A DNA stretch of 64,000 nucleotides, taken from Opitutus terrae PB90-1. GTDB lineage: Bacteria > Verrucomicrobiota > Verrucomicrobiia > Opitutales > Opitutaceae. The stretch spans positions 1,240,001 to 1,304,000 of the forward strand of contig NC_010571.1 of NCBI RefSeq assembly GCF_000019965.1. The letters run 5' to 3'. Below the pieces are notes generated by a model. That model saw only the letters and a program-made list of their open reading frames with translations. It did not search any database and was not told the origin of the DNA. Positions within the stretch are counted from its first letter, which is position 1; every line of letters starts with the position of its first letter. This document shows, piece after piece, positions 17,304 to 26,974 of this stretch. The position numbers and the translations under genes are program-made.

Positions 17304-19058
17304 ATGAGCTCCGCATTTCCGCTTCGTCTCTGTTGCCACTTCACGATTACGCTCGCGACTTTCCTCTTCTCTGGGCATGGGCAAGCGGCTCCCGTAGACA
17401 TTGGCGCCGAAATTCCGTGGACCACGATCGAGGCGGAAGCGATGCAGACGTCGGGCACGATTCTCGGACCCGCCTACGGTCCGCACCGGATCGAGATGGA
17501 GTCGTCGGGGCAGAGCTGCGTGCGGCTCGGCCGCGCCGGCGACTACGTGGAATTCCGCGCCACGGCGGAGTCCGATTCGCTCGTGCTCCGCTACAGCCTC
17601 CCGGATGCGCCGGCCGGCGGCGGCACGAGTTCGACGCTCACGCTGCTGATCAACGGCCGGCCGGTCCAGACGCTCGCGCTGAGTTCGTGCAACGCGTGGC
17701 TCTACGGCACCTATCCGTTTTCGAACGACCCGAGTTTGGAGAAACCGCGGAATTTCTATGACGAGCTGCGGCTGAAGCACATGAAGATCGCGCAGGGCGA
17801 TCTGGTGCGGTTGGAAAAAACAAATGACGATGGACACGCGTGCGTGATCGATCTCGTCGACGTGGAACTGATGCCGGCGCCACTCGCGCCGCCGGCGGGT
17901 TCGCTCTCGGTGCGCGAGTTCGGTGCGCGCGGTGACGGTGTCGCCGACGACACGGCGGCGTTGCGCGTTTGCATCGTGCGCGCGCAGGAAATGCGACGCG
18001 TCGTCTGGGTTCCCGCGGGCGACTACCTAATCACCGGCGATATCATCGTGCCGTCCGGCGTGACGATTCAGGGCGCGGGCTTGTGGCACACGACGTTCGT
18101 CGGCGATGCCGCGCTCTACGACCAGCCGGCCCGCCGCGTTCGTTTCAAGCTCACCGGCGAGGACGTGCACCTCGCGGACTTCGCGATCTTCGGTCAACTG
18201 AACTATCGCAACGACCAGGAGCCGAACGATGGCGTGGTCGGCGCCGGCTGCACCGGCGCCTCGATCCGTCGGATCTGGGTGGAGCACACGAAAGCGGGCG
18301 CGTGGATCTACAACGGTGCGCAGCTCGTGATCGACGGCTGCCGGTTCCGCAACCTCCTCGCCGATGGCGTGAACCTGTGTGTCGGCACGCACCACTCGGT
18401 CGTGGAGAACTGCACCGCGCGCGGCACGGGCGACGATTGCTACGCGATCTGGCCGGCGCCGTCGGACCAGGGGCACGAGCAGCGCGTGGAAAAGCCGGGA
18501 CACAATGTGATCCGCCGGTGCACGGGGCAGCTGACGTTTTTGGCGAACGGCGGCTCGCTCTATGGCGGGGCCGACAACGTCATCGAGGACTGCCTTTTCA
18601 CCGACATCGCCACGGGCTGCGGCGTGTTGATCAGCACGACGTTTCAGACCGCCGACGAGGAGGGGCGCGTCGACAACACCTTCAGCGGGACGACGCAGGT
18701 GAGGAACGTCCAGTTGCTCCGCTGCGGCGGCTACGATCACACCTGGGCCTGGCGCAGCGCGCTGCAGATCTGCCTGGATCGGCGCAGCATCTCGGGACTG
18801 CGGATCAGTGACCTCGAGATTCGCGACAGCCTGTCGGACGCCCTCTCCGTGGTGGCACCGGGACGCGCGAAAGGGCAGGGCACTCTGTCGAACGCGGTGC
18901 TCGAAAACGTGGTGGTGCAAAATGTCGGGCTCGGCAGTACGACGGGACGCGGGTTGTGGATCCGGTCCGACGCATCAGGCCAACTCCAGGTGCTCAACTC
19001 GCGCATCCCCGAGCTGCGCAACGAGTCCGGCGACTTCGAAATCATTATGCAGCCGTAG
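17304..19058 (+). CDS. Secreted GH87-like alpha-1,3-glucanase/mycodextranase, beta-helix fold
   Basis: A 584-residue protein with a signal peptide (MSSAFPLRLCCHFTITLATF, cleavage near GQAAP). Residues ~35-195 resemble a carbohydrate-binding sandwich: TIEAEAMQTSG, VRLGRAGDYVEF, RYSLPDAPAGGG, DELRL. From ~200, SLSVREFGARGDGVADDTAA starts a right-handed beta-helix, with VVWVPAGDYL, VTIQGAGLWHTTF and a run of short Asn/Cys-rich turns. This two-part layout matches my recollection of GH87 (mutanase/mycodextranase), though other polysaccharide-cleaving beta-helix families begin similarly. A secreted endo-glucanase next to a disaccharide phosphorylase would feed that pathway. The ATG at 17304 is the start giving a proper signal peptide. 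Confidence 0.72.
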   Translation: MSSAFPLRLCCHFTITLATFLFSGHGQAAPVDIGAEIPWTTIEAEAMQTSGTILGPAYGPHRIEMESSGQSCVRLGRAGDYVEFRATAESDSLVLRYSLPDAPAGGGTSSTLTLLINGRPVQTLALSSCNAWLYGTYPFSNDPSLEKPRNFYDELRLKHMKIAQGDLVRLEKTNDDGHACVIDLVDVELMPAPLAPPAGSLSVREFGARGDGVADDTAALRVCIVRAQEMRRVVWVPAGDYLITGDIIVPSGVTIQGAGLWHTTFVGDAALYDQPARRVRFKLTGEDVHLADFAIFGQLNYRNDQEPNDGVVGAGCTGASIRRIWVEHTKAGAWIYNGAQLVIDGCRFRNLLADGVNLCVGTHHSVVENCTARGTGDDCYAIWPAPSDQGHEQRVEKPGHNVIRRCTGQLTFLANGGSLYGGADNVIEDCLFTDIATGCGVLISTTFQTADEEGRVDNTFSGTTQVRNVQLLRCGGYDHTWAWRSALQICLDRRSISGLRISDLEIRDSLSDALSVVAPGRAKGQGTLSNAVLENVVVQNVGLGSTTGRGLWIRSDASGQLQVLNSRIPELRNESGDFEIIMQP

Positions 19059-19201
19059 TAGCCCGGAATTTCATGAATAGGAGTGAAGCTCAGTCCGAAA
19101 TTTCCGTCCGCCTGCGGCGGAGCCCCGACTTGTCGGGGCGGCAATTCAGCCCCGACAGAGTCGGCCCGGAGGGCGGATATTTCATGAAATATCTGGGCTA
19201 G
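19059..19201. repeat. Long palindromic intergenic repeat
   Basis: Arms at 19059-19077 (TAGCCCGGAATTTCATGAA) and 19182-19201 (ending ATATCTGGGCTA) are inverted copies with a shared TTTCATGAA core. Inside is a second stem, GCCCCGAC/GTCGGGGC. It starts one base after the stop of the GH87-like gene and may serve as terminator as well as dispersed repeat. Confidence 0.6.
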
Positions 19202-19259
19202 CCGGTTGAGGCGGGTGTCCGGGGCTTGACCGCCAAAACCGGCAACAGCACAAGACGTC

Positions 19260-20357
19260 ATGCTTTCCGTTGCCCAGTCCGGGAAGGTTACCCTGCAAGA
19301 CGTCGCGGCGAAAGCGGGCGTGTCGATCTCGACGGCATCCCGCAGCCTCACGGGCGCGGTGGGCATTTCGAAAGCGACGCAGGAGCGGGTTCTCTCCATC
19401 GCGCAGGCGCTCGGCTATCGCTACAATCCGCTGCTCGGCGAGGTGATGCGGTCGACGCGCCGCGGCACGCCCAATCACTATCTCGGTACGCTCGCCTACA
19501 TCACGCCGTACGACGACGTGAAGGAATGGCGCGCGACGCCGACGCTTTGCCGGCACTGGTCGGCGGCGTGCGACCAGGCGGCGCTGTTTGGGTTTAGCGT
19601 GAGTGAGTTCGCGCTGACGTCGCATGGCATGACGGCGCGCCGCCTGGGCGAAATCCTGAAGGCGCGCGGCATCACGGGCATCCTGCTCGCGGCGTTTCCG
19701 AAGGAGCCGTTCGAGCTGGTGCTGCCGTGGGAGCATTTCGCCACGGTGCCGGTCGGCCACATGGTGCAGAATCCGCAGCTCGACTGCGTGGTGAGCGATC
19801 ACACGCAGGCGGTGCTGCTCGCCGGGCGGGTGCTCGCGGCGCGCGGGTATCAGCGCATCGGACTCGCGATCGAGAGTTACCAAAACTCGATCACGAACCA
19901 CGGCTGGGCCAACGGCTACGCGGCGCTGCCGGTGGAGAACCCGGAACTCGCTGCGATCCCGCCCTTCCTGCCGCCGAAGATCACCGCGCGGGCGTTCCTC
20001 CAGTGGGTGAGGCAAAACCGCGTCGACTGCGTGCTGACGCTGTCGACCTTCCGCAACGAGCCGAACCCGATGCGCGAGTGGCTGGCCGAAGCCGGCCTGA
20101 TCTGTCCGCGCGACATCGGACTCGTCTCGCTCGACGTCACTCCTGCGACCTCGACGTGGGCGGGCATCGACCAGAATTCCGATGAGATCGGCAAGGCGGC
20201 CGTCGACCTGGTGGTTTCAAAAATCCGCGCGGGCGAACGCGGCGTGCCGCGCGTCCGCCGCAGCCTCCTGGTCCACTGTCAGTGGCGCGACGGCGACAGC
20301 GTGCGGAGCGGCAGAGCTGCGCGTCCCAACGCCGTAGTCGAACGCGCGCTCGCGTAG
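19260..20357 (+). CDS. LacI/GalR family transcriptional regulator
   Basis: A 365-residue DNA-binding regulator. The N-terminal LacI helix-turn-helix is clear: VTLQDVAAKAGVSISTASRSL, then the hinge helix ERVLSIAQALGYRYNP. The remaining ~290 residues follow the periplasmic-binding-protein-like sensor fold (ITGILLAAF, DCVVSDHTQAV, GYQRIGLAI, GLVSLDVTP). It lies directly after the glucan locus on the same strand and is the likely regulator of those genes, responding to a sugar or sugar phosphate (inference). Confidence 0.9.
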   Translation: MLSVAQSGKVTLQDVAAKAGVSISTASRSLTGAVGISKATQERVLSIAQALGYRYNPLLGEVMRSTRRGTPNHYLGTLAYITPYDDVKEWRATPTLCRHWSAACDQAALFGFSVSEFALTSHGMTARRLGEILKARGITGILLAAFPKEPFELVLPWEHFATVPVGHMVQNPQLDCVVSDHTQAVLLAGRVLAARGYQRIGLAIESYQNSITNHGWANGYAALPVENPELAAIPPFLPPKITARAFLQWVRQNRVDCVLTLSTFRNEPNPMREWLAEAGLICPRDIGLVSLDVTPATSTWAGIDQNSDEIGKAAVDLVVSKIRAGERGVPRVRRSLLVHCQWRDGDSVRSGRAARPNAVVERALA

Positions 20358-20645
20358 AATGCGCCTTCCGCCTGGTTTGCGTTAACCCGCCCCCGCAGCT
20401 GTTTGATGGCGTGCCGAGCGGCCGACCGACCGCTTTTTGTTCACCATTGAGAAGCGCCGTTAATTTCGCCGGGCGCGAGCTGACGGATCGATCAAGGTCA
20501 TCATACTTGTGCCGATGCAGACTGCGTCCGCCGGTTCTTTCAGGAAAAACAAAAGGCATTCTATTCCGATACATGCCTCGGCTGCGGTGTCCGAGTAGTC
20601 CCACTCCCTCGGGAGGCCTTCGGGACGAATGCCCGCGGCTAGGAA
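20358..20645. other. Intergenic region before the NirK fusion gene
   Basis: No convincing gene. It contains short inverted repeats (for example CCTCGGGAGG near 20,610) and a pyrimidine-rich stretch. It probably holds the promoter region of the downstream gene together with the palindrome at 20646-20665. Confidence 0.4.
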
Positions 20646-20665
20646 TTGACCACCGAAATGGTCAA
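20646..20665. promoter_or_regulatory. Candidate operator palindrome upstream of the NirK fusion
   Basis: TTGACC and GGTCAA face each other across 8 nt, ~80 nt before the GTG start. The half-site TTGAC resembles Crp/Fnr-type (FNR, NNR) half-sites that control denitrification genes, but the spacing is wider than the usual TTGAC-N4-GTCAA, so the assignment is tentative. Confidence 0.35.
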
Positions 20666-20746
20666 CCGGCCTGAAAGAACCGGCGCTCTTTTTGGAAATT
20701 TCAGGGGTTCCACCTGCGCGGCCGCAGGAAGCGACTATAGTGCCGC

Positions 20747-22327
20747 GTGAATGCGGACACTTCAGAGCGGGCAGGGTTTGCGTCGTGGACGGTCGTCGCG
20801 GCGGGCGCGGTGCGGGCAGGTTTCGGCGTGGTGATGGCGCTCGACGCCTACCTGAAATGGCAGCCGGCGTTTGCCGAGCATTACGTCGGGTATTTGAGAA
20901 ACGCCGCGCTGGCGCAACCGCGGTGGCTCGATGCCTGGTTTCAAGGCTGGCTGCGGCTCGTCGAGTCCAACCCGGACTTCTTCATTTCGGCCACGCGGTG
21001 GATCGAAACGTTGATCGCGGTCGGGTTGCTTCTCGGGTTCGCGCGGCGATTCATCTACTACGGCGGCGCGATTTTCAGCCTGCTCATCTGGTCGACGGCC
21101 GAGGGGTTTAGCGGGCCTTACACCGCGGGCGCGACGAACATCGGGCCGGCACTGGTTTACGCGCTTGTCTTCGTCGCGCTGGCGATCTTCGCGCGCCTGC
21201 TGGGCAGCACCCCCTACAGCGTGGATTACCATCTCGCCCGCCGGTACCCGCGATGGGGATCGTGGGTGGAGTTGGCGCCGCCGGAAGTCTGGCGCCGGCC
21301 ACCCGCGGTGATCGCACTGCGGCACCAATTCGCGGCCGTGGGCGCCATCGCGATCGCGCTGGGCCTTGCCGTTGGAACGCTGCGCAGCGCGATGAACGTT
21401 CCGCCGCCGACGCCCACCAACGCCGCCGCCGCCGTCACCCCGCTCAGCCTCTACAACGGCCTGCCGGTGCAGCAGGCGCATCCCGCCCGACTCCCGCCGC
21501 TGCTCGGCACCGGCGACTCGGTGGGCGTCACGCTCATCGCGACCGACACGACGGTGGAGATCGCCAACGGAGTTCAGTACAACGCCTGGACGTTCAACGG
21601 CACCGTGCCCGGTCCCGTGCTCCACGTGCGCCAGGGGCAAACAGTAAACGTGACCTTCGTGAACCGGGGACACATGCCGCACTCGATCGACTTTCACGCG
21701 GCGGAGGTCGCGCCCAGCGTCGCCTACCGTACCATCGCGGTCGGAGAAACGCTCCAGTTCTCGTTTCTCGCCCGCACGGCTGGAGCGTTTGTGTACCACT
21801 GCGGCACCCCGCCCGTCCTGCTGCATATGGGCAATGGCATGTATGGCGTCATCATCGTCGATCCAGCCACGCCGCTGCCGCCGGCCGACGTGAGCTACGT
21901 CCTCCTCGAGAGCGAGTGGTATACCCAGCATGCGGGTGGCACGGTCATGAACGGCGACTACGCGAAAATGCTGGCCGGAACGCCGGACGAGATGGTGTTC
22001 AACGGCGAAGCCTTCCAGTACAACGACCAGCCGCTCACGGCGAGAACGGGCCAGCGCGTCCGCTGGTACGTGCTCAACGCCGGCCCGAATCGAACGAGCG
22101 CATTCCACGTCATCGGCAGCATGTTCGCGGCCGTGTATCCAGACGGCGATGCGGCGCATGCGCTCACCGGCGTGTCGACCTACGTCATCGGTCCGGGCCA
22201 GGGGGTGGTGCTCGACACGATCATGCGGGAGAGCGGCGACTATCCGTTCGTCGATCACAGCATGCGGGCGATGACCATGGGCGCGGTCGGCACGTTACGC
22301 GTGGGCCCGGCGGAGGGCGGCGGCTGA
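20747..22327 (+). CDS. DoxX-like membrane domain fused to a NirK-type copper nitrite reductase
   Basis: A 526-residue protein. Residues ~10-215 have about five hydrophobic segments of the DoxX/TQO-small-subunit type and end in a membrane helix near 195-215. Residues ~260-520 are two cupredoxin domains. All NirK ligands can be placed: type-1 Cu by His312, Cys352, His360, Met365; type-2 Cu by His317, His351, His504; catalytic Asp315 and His454. Motifs are MPHSIDFH, VYHCGTPPVLLHMGNGM, SAFHVIG and VDHSM. The His454-to-His504 spacing matches Alcaligenes NirK within one residue. It would reduce nitrite to NO outside the membrane, perhaps taking electrons through the membrane part. A GTG start is assumed. 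Confidence 0.82.
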   Translation: MNADTSERAGFASWTVVAAGAVRAGFGVVMALDAYLKWQPAFAEHYVGYLRNAALAQPRWLDAWFQGWLRLVESNPDFFISATRWIETLIAVGLLLGFARRFIYYGGAIFSLLIWSTAEGFSGPYTAGATNIGPALVYALVFVALAIFARLLGSTPYSVDYHLARRYPRWGSWVELAPPEVWRRPPAVIALRHQFAAVGAIAIALGLAVGTLRSAMNVPPPTPTNAAAAVTPLSLYNGLPVQQAHPARLPPLLGTGDSVGVTLIATDTTVEIANGVQYNAWTFNGTVPGPVLHVRQGQTVNVTFVNRGHMPHSIDFHAAEVAPSVAYRTIAVGETLQFSFLARTAGAFVYHCGTPPVLLHMGNGMYGVIIVDPATPLPPADVSYVLLESEWYTQHAGGTVMNGDYAKMLAGTPDEMVFNGEAFQYNDQPLTARTGQRVRWYVLNAGPNRTSAFHVIGSMFAAVYPDGDAAHALTGVSTYVIGPGQGVVLDTIMRESGDYPFVDHSMRAMTMGAVGTLRVGPAEGGG

Positions 22328-22517
22328 TGCGGGCGTCGGGCCGGAGTCGGCCTGGTGCCCGGCTCGGCGTTCCGGCGGAAATCCGGAAGAGACCTCTGAA
22401 CCCCGACAACTCAGCGGCTCCGGCGCGCGGCGCTCCCGGCCTCGACAGGCTCCAGGCCTTTGGCTCTCATTGACGAAACAAGTCCTTGGATTCGTCTTTC
22501 CGCGTTCGCCGCGGCTC

Positions 22518-23132
22518 ATGCCCCTCCATCGAAAAAACCTGTACCGTCCGCCACCGCCAGCCCCCACCACGATCTACGTGCGGCCTGGTTACAACCGCGT
22601 GCTGGCCGAGGAATTCGAGGCGCTGAAGGTGAAGCGGGCGGCACTGGTGCTGGACAAAATCGAGGCGCACAGTCAGGGCGACCTCCGCGAGAATTTCGGT
22701 TTCAAGGCGGCGAAGGAGGCGATTCGCGCCGTGGACCGGAAGATGATGGCGCTCGACCGGTTTGTCGCCCGCAACACGTTCAAGGAGGTCGATCCCGCCG
22801 CGTGGCTCACCAAATCGACCGACACGCTGCAACTCGGTCACGTCACCACGATCGAGAAACAGGACGTGACGACGAAGCGAACGCATAGCTTCACGTTCCT
22901 CGTGACGACGTACGGCGAGACCGCGAGCGATCCCGACTCCGGTCTCGAATGCCTGCCGCACACCTCTCCGCTGGCCACCGCCGTGCTCGGTCTGGCAGCG
23001 GGCGCTCAGACCAAGGTGATGCTCCCCGCGGGCGAATCGCTCCTCACGCTGATCTCCATCCGCAATCCGACCCAAGCGGAGCTCGATCGGCTGCTGATGC
23101 CGATCAAGCCGCCGGACATCGACGAGGAATAG
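22518..23132 (+). CDS. GreA/GreB-like transcription factor
   Basis: A 204-residue protein. Residues ~30-85 form the antiparallel coiled coil of Gre factors, with HSQGDLRENFGFKAAKEAI; Asp and Glu at the tip match the acidic residues of GreA (GDLSENAEY) that reach the RNA polymerase active site and stimulate transcript cleavage. The C-terminal part has the FKBP-like fold, ending SPLATAVLGLAAGAQ and a basic/hydrophobic strand. It is longer than GreA (~158) by an N-terminal Pro-rich segment and an insertion near 120-150. A TTG 48 nt upstream is a less likely start. It could be a paralogue acting beside a housekeeping GreA. Confidence 0.78.
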   Translation: MPLHRKNLYRPPPPAPTTIYVRPGYNRVLAEEFEALKVKRAALVLDKIEAHSQGDLRENFGFKAAKEAIRAVDRKMMALDRFVARNTFKEVDPAAWLTKSTDTLQLGHVTTIEKQDVTTKRTHSFTFLVTTYGETASDPDSGLECLPHTSPLATAVLGLAAGAQTKVMLPAGESLLTLISIRNPTQAELDRLLMPIKPPDIDEE

Positions 23133-23308
23133 AGCCGGGCCGCGTGGCTGAGGATCTCAGCTTCGCTCCAAACGCCAAAGCCGACCATGGTTCGCTCCGT
23201 CGCGGATCCGGCCAGCGCCCACGCCTTTCCGTCGTTGAACTCTGCAGTCGGGGCGCAAGGCTGACCGGATTCCCTGCGGCCTTCGGTCACCCGCGAGAGT
23301 TTTTCCCC

Positions 23309-24478
23309 ATGTTCTTCCCGCTCATTCGGAAATCGGCCTGGACGGTCGTGCCGCTGTGCTTCGCGCTTTCCCGCCTGCTCGCCGTCGAAATCGATCCGAT
23401 CAGCGCGGGCCCGTTGGCCGTGGCCAGCACGAATCTGGAGGTGAGCGCGCCCGCGCCGGATGTGCCCATGGTCGACTACCTGAACGGCAAGGCGACCTCC
23501 AAGCGGACGGTCTATCTCTCGGATATCCTGGCGCATCCGGACTCGGCGCTGGCGCTGACGATCGACGTTCCCGCCGATCCGAAAACGTTTGGCTGGATGG
23601 CCGGCCGGCGGATTCCGCTCGTACTCTACGTGCTGTATCCGACAACGCCGGACAATCCGCGGCCGGATTACCGATTTCCTTACCGGGAAACGGGCGACAA
23701 CGTCCTCCCCCACATGCAGCCCGCCGGCGAGCGGCCGATTTTCGCGGATGCCTCCGCCGCGTATCCGCTGATTGTTTATTCGGGCGGCTACAACACGCAT
23801 GGGCTGTGGCACCTCGAACACTTGAAGGTGCTCGCGGCGCATGGCTATATCGTGGTCGACATCTTTCACGGCGACAACCGCGGGCCCGGCTTCAAGGCGA
23901 ATCTGGCACTGCGCGCGCTCGAGTTTCGGGCGGTGTTGGACTTCATTCTGCGCCACCCCGACTTTGCGCAGGCGATCGACCCGGAGCGCATCGGCGCTTC
24001 CGCCGCGAGCGGCGGCGCCCATACCATTCTCAGCGCGATGGGCGGGTTCGATCCCGCGGCCACGGGCGCGCGACCGGCGGCCGATCCGCGGATCAAGGCC
24101 GGTTTCGGCGTGGTGCCGTTCATGGGGGGTACGTTGGGCGTCTGGCCGCTTCAGACAGAGGCCTGGATGTTCGGCCAGGACCACGCGGGGCTGCGCGGGG
24201 TGCGGGCTCCCTTTCTCGCGGTGTACGGCGGAAAGGATGAGAATGTTCCTCCCGACGGCGTGGAGGCGGGAATCCGGGCGCTCGGCGGTGCCGCGGGCGC
24301 CGTGAGGCTGGACGGCGAAACCCACAGTCTGTCCGCCAGCACGGTGAGCGACGTGAACACGTGGGAACTCCTGTTCTTCGAGGCCTGGGTGCGCGGCAAT
24401 GCCGAAGCCCGCCAGCGCCTTGCCGCCGCCACCAGCGTTCGCGGTGGCGTCAATGATCGCCGCACTTTTCCGCGCTGA
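23309..24478 (+). CDS. Secreted alpha/beta hydrolase (PAF-acetylhydrolase/dienelactone-like)
   Basis: A 389-residue protein with a signal peptide (hydrophobic stretch AWTVVPLCFALSRLLA). The alpha/beta-hydrolase core is visible: a beta-strand YPLIVYSGGYNTHG (oxyanion region), HGYIVVDIFHGDN, the nucleophile elbow ERIGASAASGGAHT near 230, an acid in YGGKDENVPPDG and a His in GETHSLS. The elbow reads A-x-S-x-G and not G-x-S-x-G. The substrate is unknown; secreted esterase or lipase-like activity is likely. Confidence 0.75.
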   Translation: MFFPLIRKSAWTVVPLCFALSRLLAVEIDPISAGPLAVASTNLEVSAPAPDVPMVDYLNGKATSKRTVYLSDILAHPDSALALTIDVPADPKTFGWMAGRRIPLVLYVLYPTTPDNPRPDYRFPYRETGDNVLPHMQPAGERPIFADASAAYPLIVYSGGYNTHGLWHLEHLKVLAAHGYIVVDIFHGDNRGPGFKANLALRALEFRAVLDFILRHPDFAQAIDPERIGASAASGGAHTILSAMGGFDPAATGARPAADPRIKAGFGVVPFMGGTLGVWPLQTEAWMFGQDHAGLRGVRAPFLAVYGGKDENVPPDGVEAGIRALGGAAGAVRLDGETHSLSASTVSDVNTWELLFFEAWVRGNAEARQRLAAATSVRGGVNDRRTFPR

Positions 24479-24724
24479 GCCGCAACCGGGCGTTCGGCAC
24501 CGGCCAGCGATGAGTACGCGACGCCGGCGGGCGTCTTGTCGCGCCAGACGCGGGCGCCCCAAATCCGCCGCATCGCCCCTCCCACGCCCGCTGGTGCTGC
24601 GGTCGGCCTGTGCGAAGCCGTCTCGAGGAAAACGCTTATCGACGACGGACGTCGCATTTCTGCGCGTCGGCCTCGTGCCGCGCGAGCGAGCCCGGGCCAG
24701 ATTGCCTCGGCTCGCCGCTCGCGC

Positions 24725-25018
24725 TCAGTAGCGCCGGCGGGGCGGCGGGCGATAGGTCGAGGACGGATCCTTCATGCGAAACGTGATCCGCGCCTTTTCC
24801 GTGTCGTACGGACTCATCTCCATTTTCACCATGTCGCCGGCAGCGATCTTGATGAAGTGCTTGCGCAACTTGCCGGAGATGTGCGCCAGCACGATGTGTC
24901 CATTGGAAAGCTGCACCCGGAACATCGTGCCCGGCAAAACGGCCACGATCCTCCCTTCAACTTCGATATGCGTCGTGGATTTCGGAGGCTCAGGGCGGGC
25001 GGATGTATTTTGGATCAA
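24725..25018 (-). CDS. infA: Translation initiation factor IF-1
   Basis: IF-1 binds the ribosomal A site during initiation. The S1/OB fold is plain: [39 protein letters not shown] and [12 protein letters not shown][10 protein letters not shown], followed by a basic Arg/Pro tail. No in-frame ATG precedes the domain within a sensible distance; a TTG at 25018 gives 97 residues, about 25 more than typical IF-1, so the start is uncertain. Such genomes often have more than one infA, so this may be a secondary copy. Confidence 0.8.
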   Translation of the reverse strand: MIQNTSARPEPPKSTTHIEVEGRIVAVLPGTMFRVQLSNGHIVLAHISGKLRKHFIKIAAGDMVKMEMSPYDTEKARITFRMKDPSSTYRPPPRRRY

Positions 25019-25178
25019 GATTAGATCAAAGCCCGATAACGCAGCTTTCGCAATGTTCGATTTCTTCAAGCGCGGCAGCAGCGGCCAAAGGTCGTTGGAT
25101 TCCGTCGTGTTTGGAGACCCGGTGACGGGCCACCAACGGGTTGATCGTAACGACTCGTCGTGGAGAATGGCCACAGGA

Positions 25179-25228
25179 GGCACCGAAGACACAGAAGGTT
25201 TTTGTGCATTCTGTGGCTTCGGTGTGCC
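25179..25228. repeat. Short inverted repeat (dispersed type)
   Basis: GGCACCGAAGACACAGAA (25179-25196) pairs with the TTCTGTGGCTTCGGTGTGCC segment (25209-25228) across a 12-nt loop. It lies upstream of infA and downstream of the ABC-F gene; the surrounding ~310 nt between those genes shows no other feature. Confidence 0.55.
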
Positions 25229-25331
25229 ACATTCGAAAGAGCTGCGGAGCTTCTTTTCCTGGACGCAGCCTTGGCTGCGCGACGATGGCGACGTCTGCGC
25301 GCTTTCGCGGCCACATGGGCTGCCGCGACCG

Positions 25332-26852
25332 TCACGTCACGGCTCTGATCTCCAGTCGTGAGTCCCCGGCCGTGTCTCGCACGAGCAGCCAGTCCGTGTC
25401 GGTGATCTTGGCGAGAAATGACTCGTCGTGGCTCACCAGCAACATCGCGCACGGGCAGTCCGCCAGCGCTTCTTCCAGGCAGACGATGCCGGGCAGGTCC
25501 ATATGGTTGGTGGGTTCGTCCATCACGATGAGATGCGGACCGCGCACGATGCCGATCGCGAGGAGCAGCTTGCGCACCTCGCCGGGACTTGGCAGCGCGC
25601 TCTCAAGCAGCCGCGCCGGTCGGGAACCGAGCCGGCTGATCGTCGTCATCACGCGGCCGCGCTCGTCGTTGGGCAGGCGTTTCACCGCTTCCAGCAGCGC
25701 GCGTGACTCCTCGGCGGAGATTTCCTGCGGTACCGTCACGACCTTCTCCGCCGGCAACTGCAGCTGGCCGAGCAGATGCCGGACGAGCGTGCTCTTGCCG
25801 AGCCCGTTGGCTCCCTTCAACGCGATGCGGCTGGTCCCGCCGATCGCGAGGTCGGGATAGTGCAGTGCGCGCCCGCCGCCCAGTGGCAGGTGCCCGGCCG
25901 GCAGTCGCAGCAGAAAGTCCCGCGGCATGAAGGACGCGCCCTCGACCCAGATGCCGGTTTCGTAGCGCTTCTTCACGGCGATCTCGGCGCGCTGCGCCGC
26001 CACCTTGCTCGCGCGCTGGCTCATCTGCGCGACCATCCTGCCCGCATACGCGTCCTTGCCGGTCAGCTTCGCGAGGTTGCGCATGGCGCGGCCGTCGTGA
26101 TCGTGGGCGGGAATCTTTTTCTGTTTCGAGCCGCGGGCCGCCGCAGCCTTCTGGTCTGCGATCACCCGGCGCCGCTGCGCCTCCGCCTGGAGCCGGTTCG
26201 CGCTCCGGCGAAGCGCTTCGCTGGCGCTGTGCGCGGACTTCTCGTCGAGCTCCTGCTGCTTCAGCGCCTCCGTCACGCCGCCCGGCCGCATCACCGCCTC
26301 GGGCGGATCGAGCAGCAGACATTGCGGGCAAAGTTCGTCGAGCAAGGTGCGGTCGTGGCTCACGAGCAGCCCGACGCCGCCGAAGTCCCGGAGCGCCTGC
26401 CACAGCAGCCGGCGCGCGTCGGAGTCGATATGGTTGCTCGGCTCGTCGAGCGCGAGCACCACGGGCTCGCGCCAGAGCGCCACCGCGATCTGCGCCCGCT
26501 TCCGTTCGCCATGACTCAGGGTGGCCCAGCGCTCCGGCCAATCCTCACCGATCCGCAGCCGCGCCTTGAGCACGCCGGCATCGGCCGCCCACACAAAGTC
26601 CTCGAAAAACTCCGGCGGGTCGTCGGTGCGTTGCGCGACATACAGCGCGAGCCCCTGACGGTGCACCACTCCGCTCTGCGGAGCGAGTTCCCCGGTGGCG
26701 ACCTTCAGCAGCGTCGTCTTGCCGGCGCCATTCGGTCCGACAATGCCCGTCCAGCCCGACGGGAACTGCACGGTCAAATCGGTGAACAACGGCGCCGTCA
26801 TCCCCGGATGCGCGAACTCGACCGACTGCAGCGTCAACTGGGCGGAAGCCAT
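25332..26852 (-). CDS. ABC-F family ATPase
   Basis: A soluble protein of two ABC ATPase domains without membrane segments, as in ABC-F ribosome-associated factors (translation rescue or antibiotic resistance). Domain 1: Walker [10 protein letters not shown], signature TLSHGERKR, Walker [14 protein letters not shown]. Domain 2: GANGLGKST, a divergent signature LPSPGEVRK, and [12 protein letters not shown]. Between them is a Lys/Arg/Ala-rich linker (about 200-300) that would contact the ribosome. The ATG at 26852 (MASAQL) is preferred over an ATG seven codons upstream because family similarity starts there. It is 506 residues long. Confidence 0.88.
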   Translation of the reverse strand: MASAQLTLQSVEFAHPGMTAPLFTDLTVQFPSGWTGIVGPNGAGKTTLLKVATGELAPQSGVVHRQGLALYVAQRTDDPPEFFEDFVWAADAGVLKARLRIGEDWPERWATLSHGERKRAQIAVALWREPVVLALDEPSNHIDSDARRLLWQALRDFGGVGLLVSHDRTLLDELCPQCLLLDPPEAVMRPGGVTEALKQQELDEKSAHSASEALRRSANRLQAEAQRRRVIADQKAAAARGSKQKKIPAHDHDGRAMRNLAKLTGKDAYAGRMVAQMSQRASKVAAQRAEIAVKKRYETGIWVEGASFMPRDFLLRLPAGHLPLGGGRALHYPDLAIGGTSRIALKGANGLGKSTLVRHLLGQLQLPAEKVVTVPQEISAEESRALLEAVKRLPNDERGRVMTTISRLGSRPARLLESALPSPGEVRKLLLAIGIVRGPHLIVMDEPTNHMDLPGIVCLEEALADCPCAMLLVSHDESFLAKITDTDWLLVRDTAGDSRLEIRAVT

Positions 26853-26974
26853 GCCGACAGCGTGAAGTCGCATTGCTGTCCCGCAACGCCAAGTTCGCGC
26901 GTGCGGGCAATTGCGTCCCCTGCGTTCGAACTACATCATCCTGACGAACGCGCACTCGCTGCTGTCGGCCGTAA

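Noticed and set aside
20646-20665. Standard FNR/NNR box before the NirK fusion
   Set aside because: Half-sites are similar but the spacing between TTGAC and GTCAA is 10 nt in place of 4, so I kept it only as a weak candidate operator.
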